Assembly (NCBI GenBank): GCA_965199805.1
Contig: CBDATO010000001.1
Coordinates: 620,001-684,000 of the forward strand
DNA length: 64,000 nt
DNA from: DATAZK01 sp965199805
GTDB taxonomy: Bacteria; Actinomycetota; Actinomycetes; Frankiales; Frankiaceae
Reading direction: 5' to 3'
Shown one piece after another: positions 41,503 to 49,522 of the stretch. The position numbers and the translations under genes are program-made. The notes under the pieces were generated by a model. The model ran no database searches. It saw nothing but the letters and a program-made list of their open reading frames with translations, and was not told the DNA's origin. The stretch's first letter is position 1. Every line of letters starts with the position of its first letter.

Positions 41503-43089
41503 CTACCGGTGCCGAGCGAGCACCAGGTTGGCCAGGTGCCTCGGTCGAGCCGAGCTCCGGCCGAGCGCGCTGGCGGCCGTTCGCGTCGCTACGGCGACGT
41601 CGGTCGACCGCTCGGCATCGCGCGGGAGCTCCCCCCCGGAGCGGGCCGCCACTGCGAGCAGCACCCAGAGCAGGAAGCCGGGCGCGTTCTGGATCGTGTT
41701 GGTGGCGAACATGCTGACCACCAGCATCGTGATGGCGGAGGCGCAGAAGGCGATCTCGTACGCCCCCTTCCGTGAGTGGCGCCAGGCAGCCACGCTGGCG
41801 GCGATCAGCCAGAAGAAGAGCACGAAGCCGAGCACCGACCCGTAGACGGTGGCGTTCTCGAAGATGCCGGAGTCGAAGTTCGCCCGCCGCTTGTCGGTGC
41901 CGCCGACGAACGCGTCGCCGTTGGTGCGCAGCGCCGCACCCGTCGAGCCCATGCCCTCGCCGATCGGGTCGCTCAACGTGGGTCCGAGGATCGAGCCCTG
42001 GAACTCGAGCCGGGCGTTGAGGCTTTCGTCACCGGAGCCGGCGGACACCGAGTTGTCGACCCGGCTGGTCACCGAGGTGGTGATGGAACCGCCGAAGGCG
42101 AACAACCCGACCAGGCCCACCGCGACGACGACGATCGCCGTGGCAACGCGGATCCGGTTGTTGTTGATCAGGGCGGCGACGGCAACCGCCAGGGCGATCC
42201 AGGCGGCGCGCACGAGCGACAGCCCGAGGGCGAGGAAGCCGAACAAGACGGCGGCGCCACGGAGCAGGATCCTGCGCTCCGCGAGCGAGACGAGCACCGT
42301 GGCGGCGATGACCTCACCGAACGGCTGAGAGGTGTTGATCGTGCTGAACACGCGGATCGCACCGGGTTCAGGCCGGCCATTGGTCGTGATCCCGGTGTCA
42401 CGGACCCACTGGGCATCCCACGCGGGGACGACCAGGAACTGCAGCAGGCCGTACGCACCCATGACGATCGAGCCCCACACGCAGATGCCGACGATCGTCT
42501 TGCGCAGCTTGGCCGGATCGGACGGCACGGTGAGGGCGAAAAGGCCGGCCCCGAACGGGCCGATCACGGCGAGCACGTCGACGGCAACCGGCGCCACCCC
42601 GTTGCGCACCGTGCCGACGAGTGCCCCGTAGACGAACGTGATCCCCGCGAAGACGAACAACCGACCGATGATCTTGTCGACCCGGCGCCGGTGCAGCAGG
42701 GCCACGGGCACCGCGAGCAGTCCCGCGACCGCGGGAGCCAGCAGGATGACGCTGCTCTGGTGATACTCGGTCTTCCAGTCGACGACCCGGCGCAGGAACG
42801 GGCTGAGGAACCACAGCCACGCCGTGAACGACAGGTAGGAGTACCAGAAGCGGCGACGGAGCAGCTCGATGGTGATGACTGCGGCGGCCAGCGGAAAGGC
42901 GTAATACACAATGCGGGCGCCCGGGCCCGCTAAACTCAGCCCGAAGCACACGATCACAACCGCGGCTGCGATCAGGTGCCCGTAGGTGGCACTCTCACGC
43001 GGCTCCCATGGTCGCTCCCGCATGGTGCCCAACGGTGGCCTGCGATTCAGGACTGAACCGTGGCTACCGACAGGCGTCAGGACCGGCAT
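41503..43089 (-). CDS. O-antigen ligase/Wzy-type polymerase
   Basis: 528 aa from ATG 43089 (GGAG 4 nt upstream). About 11-12 transmembrane helices carry a large outer loop between the late helices (SITTSVTSRVDNSV...NARLEFQGSILGPTLSDPIGEGMGSTG), the place where Wzy_C/O-antigen-ligase domains hold their catalytic residues. It would join lipid-linked repeats on the outer face or ligate the polymer to an acceptor. It is divergent from the Wzz-type gene across a short region with a decamer box, consistent with one regulatory unit for polymerisation and chain-length control. Confidence 0.83.
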   Translation of the reverse strand: MPVLTPVGSHGSVLNRRPPLGTMRERPWEPRESATYGHLIAAAVVIVCFGLSLAGPGARIVYYAFPLAAAVITIELLRRRFWYSYLSFTAWLWFLSPFLRRVVDWKTEYHQSSVILLAPAVAGLLAVPVALLHRRRVDKIIGRLFVFAGITFVYGALVGTVRNGVAPVAVDVLAVIGPFGAGLFALTVPSDPAKLRKTIVGICVWGSIVMGAYGLLQFLVVPAWDAQWVRDTGITTNGRPEPGAIRVFSTINTSQPFGEVIAATVLVSLAERRILLRGAAVLFGFLALGLSLVRAAWIALAVAVAALINNNRIRVATAIVVVAVGLVGLFAFGGSITTSVTSRVDNSVSAGSGDESLNARLEFQGSILGPTLSDPIGEGMGSTGAALRTNGDAFVGGTDKRRANFDSGIFENATVYGSVLGFVLFFWLIAASVAAWRHSRKGAYEIAFCASAITMLVVSMFATNTIQNAPGFLLWVLLAVAARSGGELPRDAERSTDVAVATRTAASALGRSSARPRHLANLVLARHR

Positions 43090-43108
43090 GCTGCTCCATC
43101 GTCACGTT

Positions 43109-43118
43109 CGATCGGGTG
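43109..43118 (-). promoter_or_regulatory. CACCCGWWYG decamer between wzy-like and wzz-like genes
   Basis: CGATCGGGTG lies in the 79-bp gap between the divergent starts at 43089 (-) and 43169 (+). In such a short gap the promoters must overlap it, so a regulator bound here would affect both genes. Confidence 0.35.
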
Positions 43119-43168
43119 GCCAGGTTAAACAACGATAAGTGGTCAACGGGACTGCAAGGGGAGACTTC

Positions 43169-44785
43169 GTGGACGACGGCACGATGACCATGGACCAGCG
43201 GCGCTTCGGCCGCCTGGTCTCGCGTCATCTTCTCCTCATTCTCGCAATCACCATGCTGGGCGGCCTGATCGCCGCCGCGCTGACACTGACGAAGGCGACG
43301 ACGTATACCGCCACCACCCAGCTGCGCGTGGCGAACCCGCTCTCACTCGCCGACATCCAGCAGATCAACCAGAACAACCGCACGGTTGTGACGGTCGCCG
43401 ACCAGATCGCCGTGCTCAGCAGCGATTCGTTCAAGGACCAGGTCAAGGCGAGCGCCAACGAGAACGACTTCACCGCAGCCTTCGCGACCCCCGGCACGGG
43501 CCAGGTCGTCACGGTCCAGGTGACGGCAAAGAACCCGGATGACGCCGCCAAGGTCGCGACCGCCTACGACAACACCTACCTGGCCAACCTTGCGGCGCGT
43601 AACAAGCCGCTCTTCACCACCGCCAGCCAGCAGGTCAACACCACGATCACCCAGCTGCAGACCCAGCTCAACCAGCTCAACCAGCAGATCGCCAACGCGA
43701 ACGACGCGTCGCTCACCGCAGTGACGGCCCAGGTCAGCCCGCAGATCTCCTCGCTGACGACGCAGATCGCCGACCAGAAGCGACTGCTGTCCACGATCAA
43801 CCTCACGCAGGCCAGCACCCCGAGCGGTGACGCGCAGATCGTGAGCCCCGCCACCACCACGAAGAACGGCAACAGCATTGTCTCGATCCTGGTCGGTGCC
43901 GTCGCCGGTCTACTGGTCGGGCTGATCGTCGCCGGCATCCGCGAGCTGCGGTTCGGCGTGGTGCTGGACGAGGCCGACGCCGAGCGATTCGGCATGCCGG
44001 TGGTCGCGACCGTCTCCGCCCCCCTGCCGCGCCGCACCCGTACGGCCGTGGCCGCGCTCGCCCCGGGCCGCGACACCGCCGCCTACCGCGAGCCCGCCGT
44101 GCTGCTCGCTCCCCCGCATTCGACCTCGGTGCCCAAGCGCTGGCTCATCACCTCACCCGACGCCGACGGCATCGCCGGTGCGGTGCTGGCCGGCCGCCTC
44201 GCGCGGGCCGTCGCCCAGACCGGCCGCCGCGTGGTCATCGTCGACACCGCCGCCGGATCGCAGTCCCGCCCCGGCGGCAGCAGCCAGGCCGGGCTCGCCG
44301 AGGTGCTCCGCGGCGACGTGCCGATCGCTCAAGGCCTCGCGCTCGACACCGGCTCCAACGTCGCCGTCATGGGCCCGGGCAGCGGGCTGTCGAGCATGCC
44401 CGAGCCGCTGGCCAGCCCCAACTTTGCGGGCCTGCTCGACTCGCTCGGCGACCGTTTCGACGTCATCATCGTCACGGGCGCACCGTTCGGCCGCTCGGCC
44501 GACTCGTACGTCCTCGCTCCGCTGGTTGAACTCATAGTCATCGGCCTGCAGCGTGGAGTCACCAAGCGCAAGACGCTCGCCGAGACCACCCCGCACCTCG
44601 CGGCCGTGTCAGGTGACGTCGCCGTGGGCGCCGTGCTCATGGGCGGGCGGTCCTCCCTCGGCCGCGGCTCCGGCGGCGACGGCGAGCCGGTGCCCCAGGT
44701 CAATTCCGCGCAGCCGCCCACGGTTTCGGCGCCGGCCCGCAGCATGGCCTTCCGCCGGAAGCCGCAGCCCGGGAGCAGCAACTGA
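43169..44785 (+). CDS. Wzz-type chain-length protein with degenerate tyrosine-kinase-like domain
   Basis: 538 aa from GTG 43169 (AAGGGGAG 5 nt upstream; the frame from 43139 is longer but unsupported). TM1 lies at about residues 21-41. The periplasmic-type Wzz domain has a Gln/Asn-rich coiled coil (TITQLQTQLNQLNQQIAN), and TM2 is near 235-255. The cytosolic part resembles a BY-kinase (TSPDADGIAGAVLAGRLARAVAQTGRRVVIVDTA), but the Walker A Gly-Lys-Ser/Thr is missing and no Tyr-rich tail is present. It therefore probably regulates chain length without kinase activity. It is co-transcribed with the GH39-like lipoprotein and a GT4. Confidence 0.85.
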   Translation: MDDGTMTMDQRRFGRLVSRHLLLILAITMLGGLIAAALTLTKATTYTATTQLRVANPLSLADIQQINQNNRTVVTVADQIAVLSSDSFKDQVKASANENDFTAAFATPGTGQVVTVQVTAKNPDDAAKVATAYDNTYLANLAARNKPLFTTASQQVNTTITQLQTQLNQLNQQIANANDASLTAVTAQVSPQISSLTTQIADQKRLLSTINLTQASTPSGDAQIVSPATTTKNGNSIVSILVGAVAGLLVGLIVAGIRELRFGVVLDEADAERFGMPVVATVSAPLPRRTRTAVAALAPGRDTAAYREPAVLLAPPHSTSVPKRWLITSPDADGIAGAVLAGRLARAVAQTGRRVVIVDTAAGSQSRPGGSSQAGLAEVLRGDVPIAQGLALDTGSNVAVMGPGSGLSSMPEPLASPNFAGLLDSLGDRFDVIIVTGAPFGRSADSYVLAPLVELIVIGLQRGVTKRKTLAETTPHLAAVSGDVAVGAVLMGGRSSLGRGSGGDGEPVPQVNSAQPPTVSAPARSMAFRRKPQPGSSN

Positions 44786-46359
44786 GCGGGGAGCCGCTCC
44801 GTCCGCACCATCCCCGCGCCCGCTCCACCCGCCGGCTTCAACTGCTGGCCGGGGCCGCTGTGGTGACGGCCGGGACCCTGCTGGCGGCGTGCTCCGGCGG
44901 CTCCGCGCAGCAGAAGTCGGAGCCGGCGCCGCTCGAGTCGCGTCTCGCAGCGGCCTTTGTGAACAGCGTCGGGGTCAACATCCACCTCGGCTACGGCGAC
45001 ACCTCCTACCGTGACCTCGACGGTGTGCTGAACCGGCTCTCGGAGCTCGGGGTTAAGCACGTTCGTGACGCGCTGCCGCTGAAGCCGGGCCCGCGGCTGG
45101 TCTCCGGCCTCGCGGCGCTGGCGGAGAAGGACCTCACCGTCGACCTCATCGTCGCGCAGACCCCGCGGCGCGTACGCGACCTCCCGGACCCGCAGGAGAC
45201 GCTGGACTCGCTCACCAGCACCGGGGAGCAGGTGCGCCGGGTGGTCGACGCAGTCGAGGCACCCAACGAGTGGGACCTGCAGGGCGGCGGCGACTGGGTC
45301 AGCGACATCGTGGGCTTCACCCGCACCTTCGGCAGCCTGCTGCGCGAGGACCCGGTCTGGCGCAACGTGACCTACGTCGGCCCCTCGACCGGACGGGTCG
45401 AGCGCGTCTCGCTGCTCCCCGACCTCGGCTCCGGCGACGGCCACATCGACATTGCCAACCTGCACAGCTACCCGGCCGGCGGCCCGCCGGAGAAGGCGAA
45501 CAAATACCTCGCCGACGCCCGCAAGGTCGCCCCGGGCAAGCCGCTCTGGGTCACCGAGCTGGGCTATCACACGGCCGTCAACCAGGGCGGGCGCCAGCCG
45601 GCGGTGACGGAATCCCAGCAGGGCAGCTACCTGACGCGTCAGCTGCTGGAGAACTTCGGCAGCGGCGTCGAGCGCTCCTACGTCTACGAGCTCGCCGAGC
45701 AGAAGCCCGATCCCGGTCTCACCGACCAGGAGGAGCACTTCGGTCTCCTGACATCGGAGCTGGCGCCGAAGCCGGCCTTCACGCAGCTGAAAACGCTGAT
45801 CGCGGGTGTCCGCGATCCGCGGCCGACCGGCAACGCCGAGGCGGTCGCCGGCAGCGACCTCAGCGTGACGGTGGAGACACCCGGTGACCCGGTGGGCTCG
45901 CTGCTGCTGCGCCGCACCGACGGGAGCTACCGACTCGTGCTGTGGGCGCGGGGCACGCTCGAGCTGGACGGCCGGAGCAGCGCGCGCGACGCACGTGTGA
46001 ACATCACATTGAAGGGCGAGGCCCGGCAGGTGTCCATCCACCGCACGACGAAAGGAACGGTGGCAGGTGCTGCGACGGGTGACGCCGCACGGATCACGGG
46101 ACGGTTGGGTGGTGACCCGGTGATCGTGGACATCGGCGCGGCGCAGGTGACGACGAAAGCTTCGGCCGCAGTCGTGGAGTTCGACACGTCGGGCCTCACG
46201 CCGGGAGCCGACACGAGTCCCAAGGGAGACGTCGGTCAGAAACCCGACAGGGTGAAAACCGTGCTCACCGTGGTTTTCGGCTTCGTGATCGCCGCCGCTG
46301 CCGTCACAATCGGCCTATGGGTCAACCGGAAGCGCCGTCAAGATCGCTCGCAAGCGTGA
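44782..46359 (+). CDS. GH39/GH5-like lipoprotein with C-terminal membrane helix, probable CTG start
   Basis: 525 aa if started at CTG 44782, which overlaps the Wzz stop as CTGA, the same 4-nt overlap style used across this window, with GGGAG 7 nt upstream. No ATG/GTG/TTG occurs in frame before GTG 44860, which would cut off the Arg-rich start of the lipoprotein signal (RRLQLLAGAAVVTAGTLLAAC). A TIM-barrel glycosidase of clan GH-A type follows, with acid/base E163 (APNEWDLQ) and nucleophile E259 (WVTELGY), then a beta-sandwich. A C-terminal helix (VLTVVFGFVIAAAAVTIGLWV) with an RKRR tail anchors it a second time. Paralogs are at 49523 and 51402. Confidence 0.8.
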   Translation: MSGEPLRPHHPRARSTRRLQLLAGAAVVTAGTLLAACSGGSAQQKSEPAPLESRLAAAFVNSVGVNIHLGYGDTSYRDLDGVLNRLSELGVKHVRDALPLKPGPRLVSGLAALAEKDLTVDLIVAQTPRRVRDLPDPQETLDSLTSTGEQVRRVVDAVEAPNEWDLQGGGDWVSDIVGFTRTFGSLLREDPVWRNVTYVGPSTGRVERVSLLPDLGSGDGHIDIANLHSYPAGGPPEKANKYLADARKVAPGKPLWVTELGYHTAVNQGGRQPAVTESQQGSYLTRQLLENFGSGVERSYVYELAEQKPDPGLTDQEEHFGLLTSELAPKPAFTQLKTLIAGVRDPRPTGNAEAVAGSDLSVTVETPGDPVGSLLLRRTDGSYRLVLWARGTLELDGRSSARDARVNITLKGEARQVSIHRTTKGTVAGAATGDAARITGRLGGDPVIVDIGAAQVTTKASAAVVEFDTSGLTPGADTSPKGDVGQKPDRVKTVLTVVFGFVIAAAAVTIGLWVNRKRRQDRSQA

Positions 46360-47576
46360 GCGACATGTCGAGCCGGCTCTCCCGGCAGTTCACCCGCCGG
46401 CGCTCCGAGCATCAGCCCCGGGTCGCGGTCGTCCACGATTACCTCTCGCAGCGCGGCGGTGCCGAGCGCGTGACGATGTCGCTGATGCGGGCGTTCCCCA
46501 ACGCCCGGCTCATCACGTCCGTGTACGAGCCGTCGCTCACCTTCCCGGAGTTCGGCCAGTACGACATCGAGACCATGTGGCTCGACAAGGTGCCCGCTTT
46601 CCGTCGTGACCCCCGGCGCGCGTTGCCGCTGCTCGCGAGCGCGTTCTCGTCGTATAAGGTCCGTGACGTCGACGTCGTCGTTTGCTCGTCCTCCGGCTGG
46701 GCGCACGGCATCGACAGCGGCGACATCCCGAAGCTGGTCTACTGCCACTCCCCCGCGCGCTGGCTCTACGAGTCAGGCGACTACTTCGCCGGGCTGCCCG
46801 CACCCGCCGTCAAAGCCACGCGTTCGCTGATGGCCCCGCTGCGCCAATGGGACGCCAAGGCCGCCCGCACCGTCGACCGCTACCTGGTCAACTCCACCGT
46901 CGTGCAGAGCCGCCTCATGCGCGCGTACGGCCGTCCCGCGCCGATCGTCTTCCCGCCGACCTCGTTGCTCGCCGGCCCGGGCGAGCCGGTGCCCGGCATC
47001 GAGCCCGGCTTCCTGCTCGTCGTCAGCCGGCGCCGCGGCTACAAGCACGTGCGCATCGTGTGCGACGCCGTCGAGGCCATGCCGAGCGAGCGGCTCGTCG
47101 TCGTCGGCGGCCTGCCCGAGCGTGACGAGGCGCGCGAGGGGCCGTGGAGCGACCGAGTCACCGGCCTCTCCGACCTCACCGACGCCCAGCTGCGGTGGAT
47201 GTACGCGAACTGCGCCGCCCTCGTCGCCACCAGCAACGAGGACTTCGGGCTCACCCCGGTGGAGGCGTACGCCTCCGGCCGTCCGGGGCTGGTCCTGCGT
47301 CGCGGCGGCTACCTCGACAGCACTGTCGAGGGCGTCACCGGCCTGTTCGTCGAGGACCAGACCAGCGAAGCGGTCATGACGGCGATCCGGCAGCTGCGCG
47401 CCCGGTCCTTCGACCCCGACGCCATCGTGCGGCACTCAGTCCGCTTCAGCGAGACGGCGTTCATCGCCCGCATGCAGGAAGAGGCGCATCACCTGCTCGC
47501 CGCCGCCGCCGGCCACCTCCCCGACTCCCGGCCGGCTGCCGACAGCGAGCCAGGCCACCACGCTTTCGCCTCGTGA
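46356..47576 (+). CDS. Glycosyltransferase family 4 (mannosyltransferase-like)
   Basis: 406 aa from GTG 46356, overlapping the previous stop (GTGA). The GT-B N-domain begins RVAVVHDYLSQRGGAERV (glycine-rich GGAER loop typical of GT4). LVYCHSPARWLYE, YLVNSTVVQSRL, LLVVSRRRGYKHVRI and the donor-site segment SNEDFGLTPVEAYASGRPGLVLRRGG (EX7E-like) follow. Relatives are annotated as mannosyl- or other hexosyltransferases of exopolysaccharide assembly. It is the third gene of the Wzz, GH39-like, GT4 operon. It acts in the cytosol on lipid-linked intermediates. Confidence 0.87.
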   Translation: MSDMSSRLSRQFTRRRSEHQPRVAVVHDYLSQRGGAERVTMSLMRAFPNARLITSVYEPSLTFPEFGQYDIETMWLDKVPAFRRDPRRALPLLASAFSSYKVRDVDVVVCSSSGWAHGIDSGDIPKLVYCHSPARWLYESGDYFAGLPAPAVKATRSLMAPLRQWDAKAARTVDRYLVNSTVVQSRLMRAYGRPAPIVFPPTSLLAGPGEPVPGIEPGFLLVVSRRRGYKHVRIVCDAVEAMPSERLVVVGGLPERDEAREGPWSDRVTGLSDLTDAQLRWMYANCAALVATSNEDFGLTPVEAYASGRPGLVLRRGGYLDSTVEGVTGLFVEDQTSEAVMTAIRQLRARSFDPDAIVRHSVRFSETAFIARMQEEAHHLLAAAAGHLPDSRPAADSEPGHHAFAS

Positions 47577-47623
47577 GCCGGTCACCACAGTCGTCGTACG
47601 TCCGCAGGAAGCGCTGATCGGCG

Positions 47624-48652
47624 ATGGTCAAGGGTCACCGCGCCGATCGCCAGGCGTGGCAGGCGGCTGCTGAGGTCGCCCACACGGTCGGCGTCGAGCT
47701 GCCCGCCGACGCCGTCGCGCTCGGCAGCACCAACCATGTCTGGCTGCTCGACGAGCCGGCGCTCGCACTCAACGTCGCCGCGCCCGGCCGCCTGCCGGGC
47801 GAGCTCGCCGACCGGCTCGTCGGCGCCCGCTTCCTGGCCGACCTAGGCGTTTTCGCCGCGCTCACCCCGGGCTTCGACGCACCCGTCGAGACGGCGGCCG
47901 GCCGTCTGGTCACGGTGTGGGACCGCGTCGACATCCGGCCCGGGCCACCCCGCTGGGCCGAGGTCGGCGGGCTGCTGCGCCGCATCGCCGAGGCCGACGT
48001 GAGCGCGCTCGGCAGCTCGGTCGAACGGCTCCGCAAGGTCGACGACCTGACCGACATCATCCGCATGATCGACGAGCTGATGGATGCCCAGCAGCTCACC
48101 GTGTCGGACGCGGCCATGCTGCACCGGGTCGCCGGCCGGCTCGCCGCCGACATCGACGAACGGGCGGCCGACCACCCGCGGGTCGTGGTGCACGGCGACC
48201 TCTGGCCGCCCAACCTGCTCGTCTCCCCCGCCGGGATGGTGCTGTGCGATGCCGACGAGGTGGGCACCGGCCCCGGCGACTGGGATCTCGCCGCGCTGCT
48301 CGACTGGGGACGGCTGTCGGCCTCGGGTCTGCCGCGTGAGCAGCTGCTTGCCGGCTGGAGCACCCCGACCTCGGGGCGCGCCGACGAGCCCGCTCCCGCC
48401 CGCATTCGCTGCCTGACCCGGGTCGCGCATCTGCGCCGCACGCTGCGGCTGCTCACCCGGCGCCCGGCTCACCCGCGCGACCGCTACTGGGACGCGGTGC
48501 GTATCGAGGGTTGGCGCCGGGTCGACCACGACTGGTGCTACCAGGCGTTTCCCGAGCTGCACCTCTCACGGCCGCAGCAGCTGCGGCACCTGGTCAGTCA
48601 GACCGCGACGCTCGGCTGGCGACGGGTCAGCCGCACCGTTTCGCCACGTTGA
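47624..48652 (+). CDS. Aminoglycoside phosphotransferase/choline kinase-like protein
   Basis: 342 aa. The catalytic loop VVVHGDLWPPNLLV (HGDxxxxN) and the metal-binding VLCDADEVGTGPGDWDLA are clear APH-family motifs. The N-lobe is poorly conserved; the expected ATP-binding Lys in the LALNVA strand is replaced by Asn, so it may work with altered phosphate-donor handling or be inactive. In this context phosphorylation of a sugar or a polyol is possible; drug resistance is less likely. It lies 47 nt after the GT4 stop and overlaps the convergent lipoprotein gene by 26 nt. Confidence 0.75.
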   Translation: MVKGHRADRQAWQAAAEVAHTVGVELPADAVALGSTNHVWLLDEPALALNVAAPGRLPGELADRLVGARFLADLGVFAALTPGFDAPVETAAGRLVTVWDRVDIRPGPPRWAEVGGLLRRIAEADVSALGSSVERLRKVDDLTDIIRMIDELMDAQQLTVSDAAMLHRVAGRLAADIDERAADHPRVVVHGDLWPPNLLVSPAGMVLCDADEVGTGPGDWDLAALLDWGRLSASGLPREQLLAGWSTPTSGRADEPAPARIRCLTRVAHLRRTLRLLTRRPAHPRDRYWDAVRIEGWRRVDHDWCYQAFPELHLSRPQQLRHLVSQTATLGWRRVSRTVSPR

Positions 48653-49316
48653 GCTGGACGTTGGACAGCTCCACCCCGACCTGGTTGACCTTCGGCAGCT
48701 GAGCCGGGATGTCGCGTACCGACGCCTGGGCGCCCTGCACATTGGTGCCGAGCAGTGACGCGGCGCCGGCGTAGGACTGCAGCCGGCCAAGCGTGACCGG
48801 ATCCCCGGTGGGTCCGAGCTTCGTCATGAGTTGCGCGATGGTGCCCTGCAGGGCCCGCGTCTTCGTCGTCAGCGGTGTGATCGTGGCCGAGACCGAGGTC
48901 AGCTCCCGCGGGATGGCGGTCAGCAGCTGACTCGATTGCGTGGCCAGTGCCGCCGCCGACGTACTGATCGTCTTCGCCTGCGCGCACCCGTTCGTCTTCA
49001 ACGCCGTCGTCTGCGTGGTCAGCGTGTCGGCGTCGGCCTTGATCTCGCGCAGCTTGCGCAGGTCCTTGGACGCCTGGGCCGCGGCCTTGAGCGCCGGGTC
49101 CACGTTCAAGGCGTCGAGCTGCTGACCGACGGCTTGCAGCTGCGCCTCGGAGACGGCCGGAGGCGCGGTCGGTGAGGCGGAGGGGGTGGACGGCACCGAT
49201 GTCGGCGTCACGCGGCTCGATCCACCGGAGGAGCACGACGAGAGCGGCACGGCCAGGGCGACTACAGCGGCCGCGAGCAGGACGGCCGATCGACCCCGGT
49301 GACTCTCGGTGAACAT
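48627..49316 (-). CDS. Coiled-coil-like secreted lipoprotein
   Basis: 229 aa. The signal peptide ends in lipobox PLSSC (Cys28). A Ser/Thr/Pro linker follows, then a long Ala/Leu/Gln/Thr-rich helical region (AQLQAVGQQLDALNVDPALKAA... to the end) with heptad-like spacing. One internal Cys (TNGCAQAK) and one C-terminal Cys (AKRCG) could form a disulfide. No family was recognised. Its 3' end overlaps the APH-like gene. It is probably an extracellular structural or adaptor protein. Confidence 0.72.
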   Translation of the reverse strand: MFTESHRGRSAVLLAAAVVALAVPLSSCSSGGSSRVTPTSVPSTPSASPTAPPAVSEAQLQAVGQQLDALNVDPALKAAAQASKDLRKLREIKADADTLTTQTTALKTNGCAQAKTISTSAAALATQSSQLLTAIPRELTSVSATITPLTTKTRALQGTIAQLMTKLGPTGDPVTLGRLQSYAGAASLLGTNVQGAQASVRDIPAQLPKVNQVGVELSNVQLNVAKRCG

Positions 49317-49522
49317 GTTGTCATCCTAATTGCACCGATCTGCCCGATCTGCCGAACGGATCAACCCGTGAGGCGGACGGGGCAAGTCACCGCCGGGCCA
49401 GGTGGGTCAGTGCGAATGAGCAGGTGGAAGCGTGACTTTAGTTCGACGCCCGTATTCATCCGATGGTGTGACGACATGTCAATAGCTACAGACGCGCTCT
49501 TGCGAAACCCGAATCACAGTGC

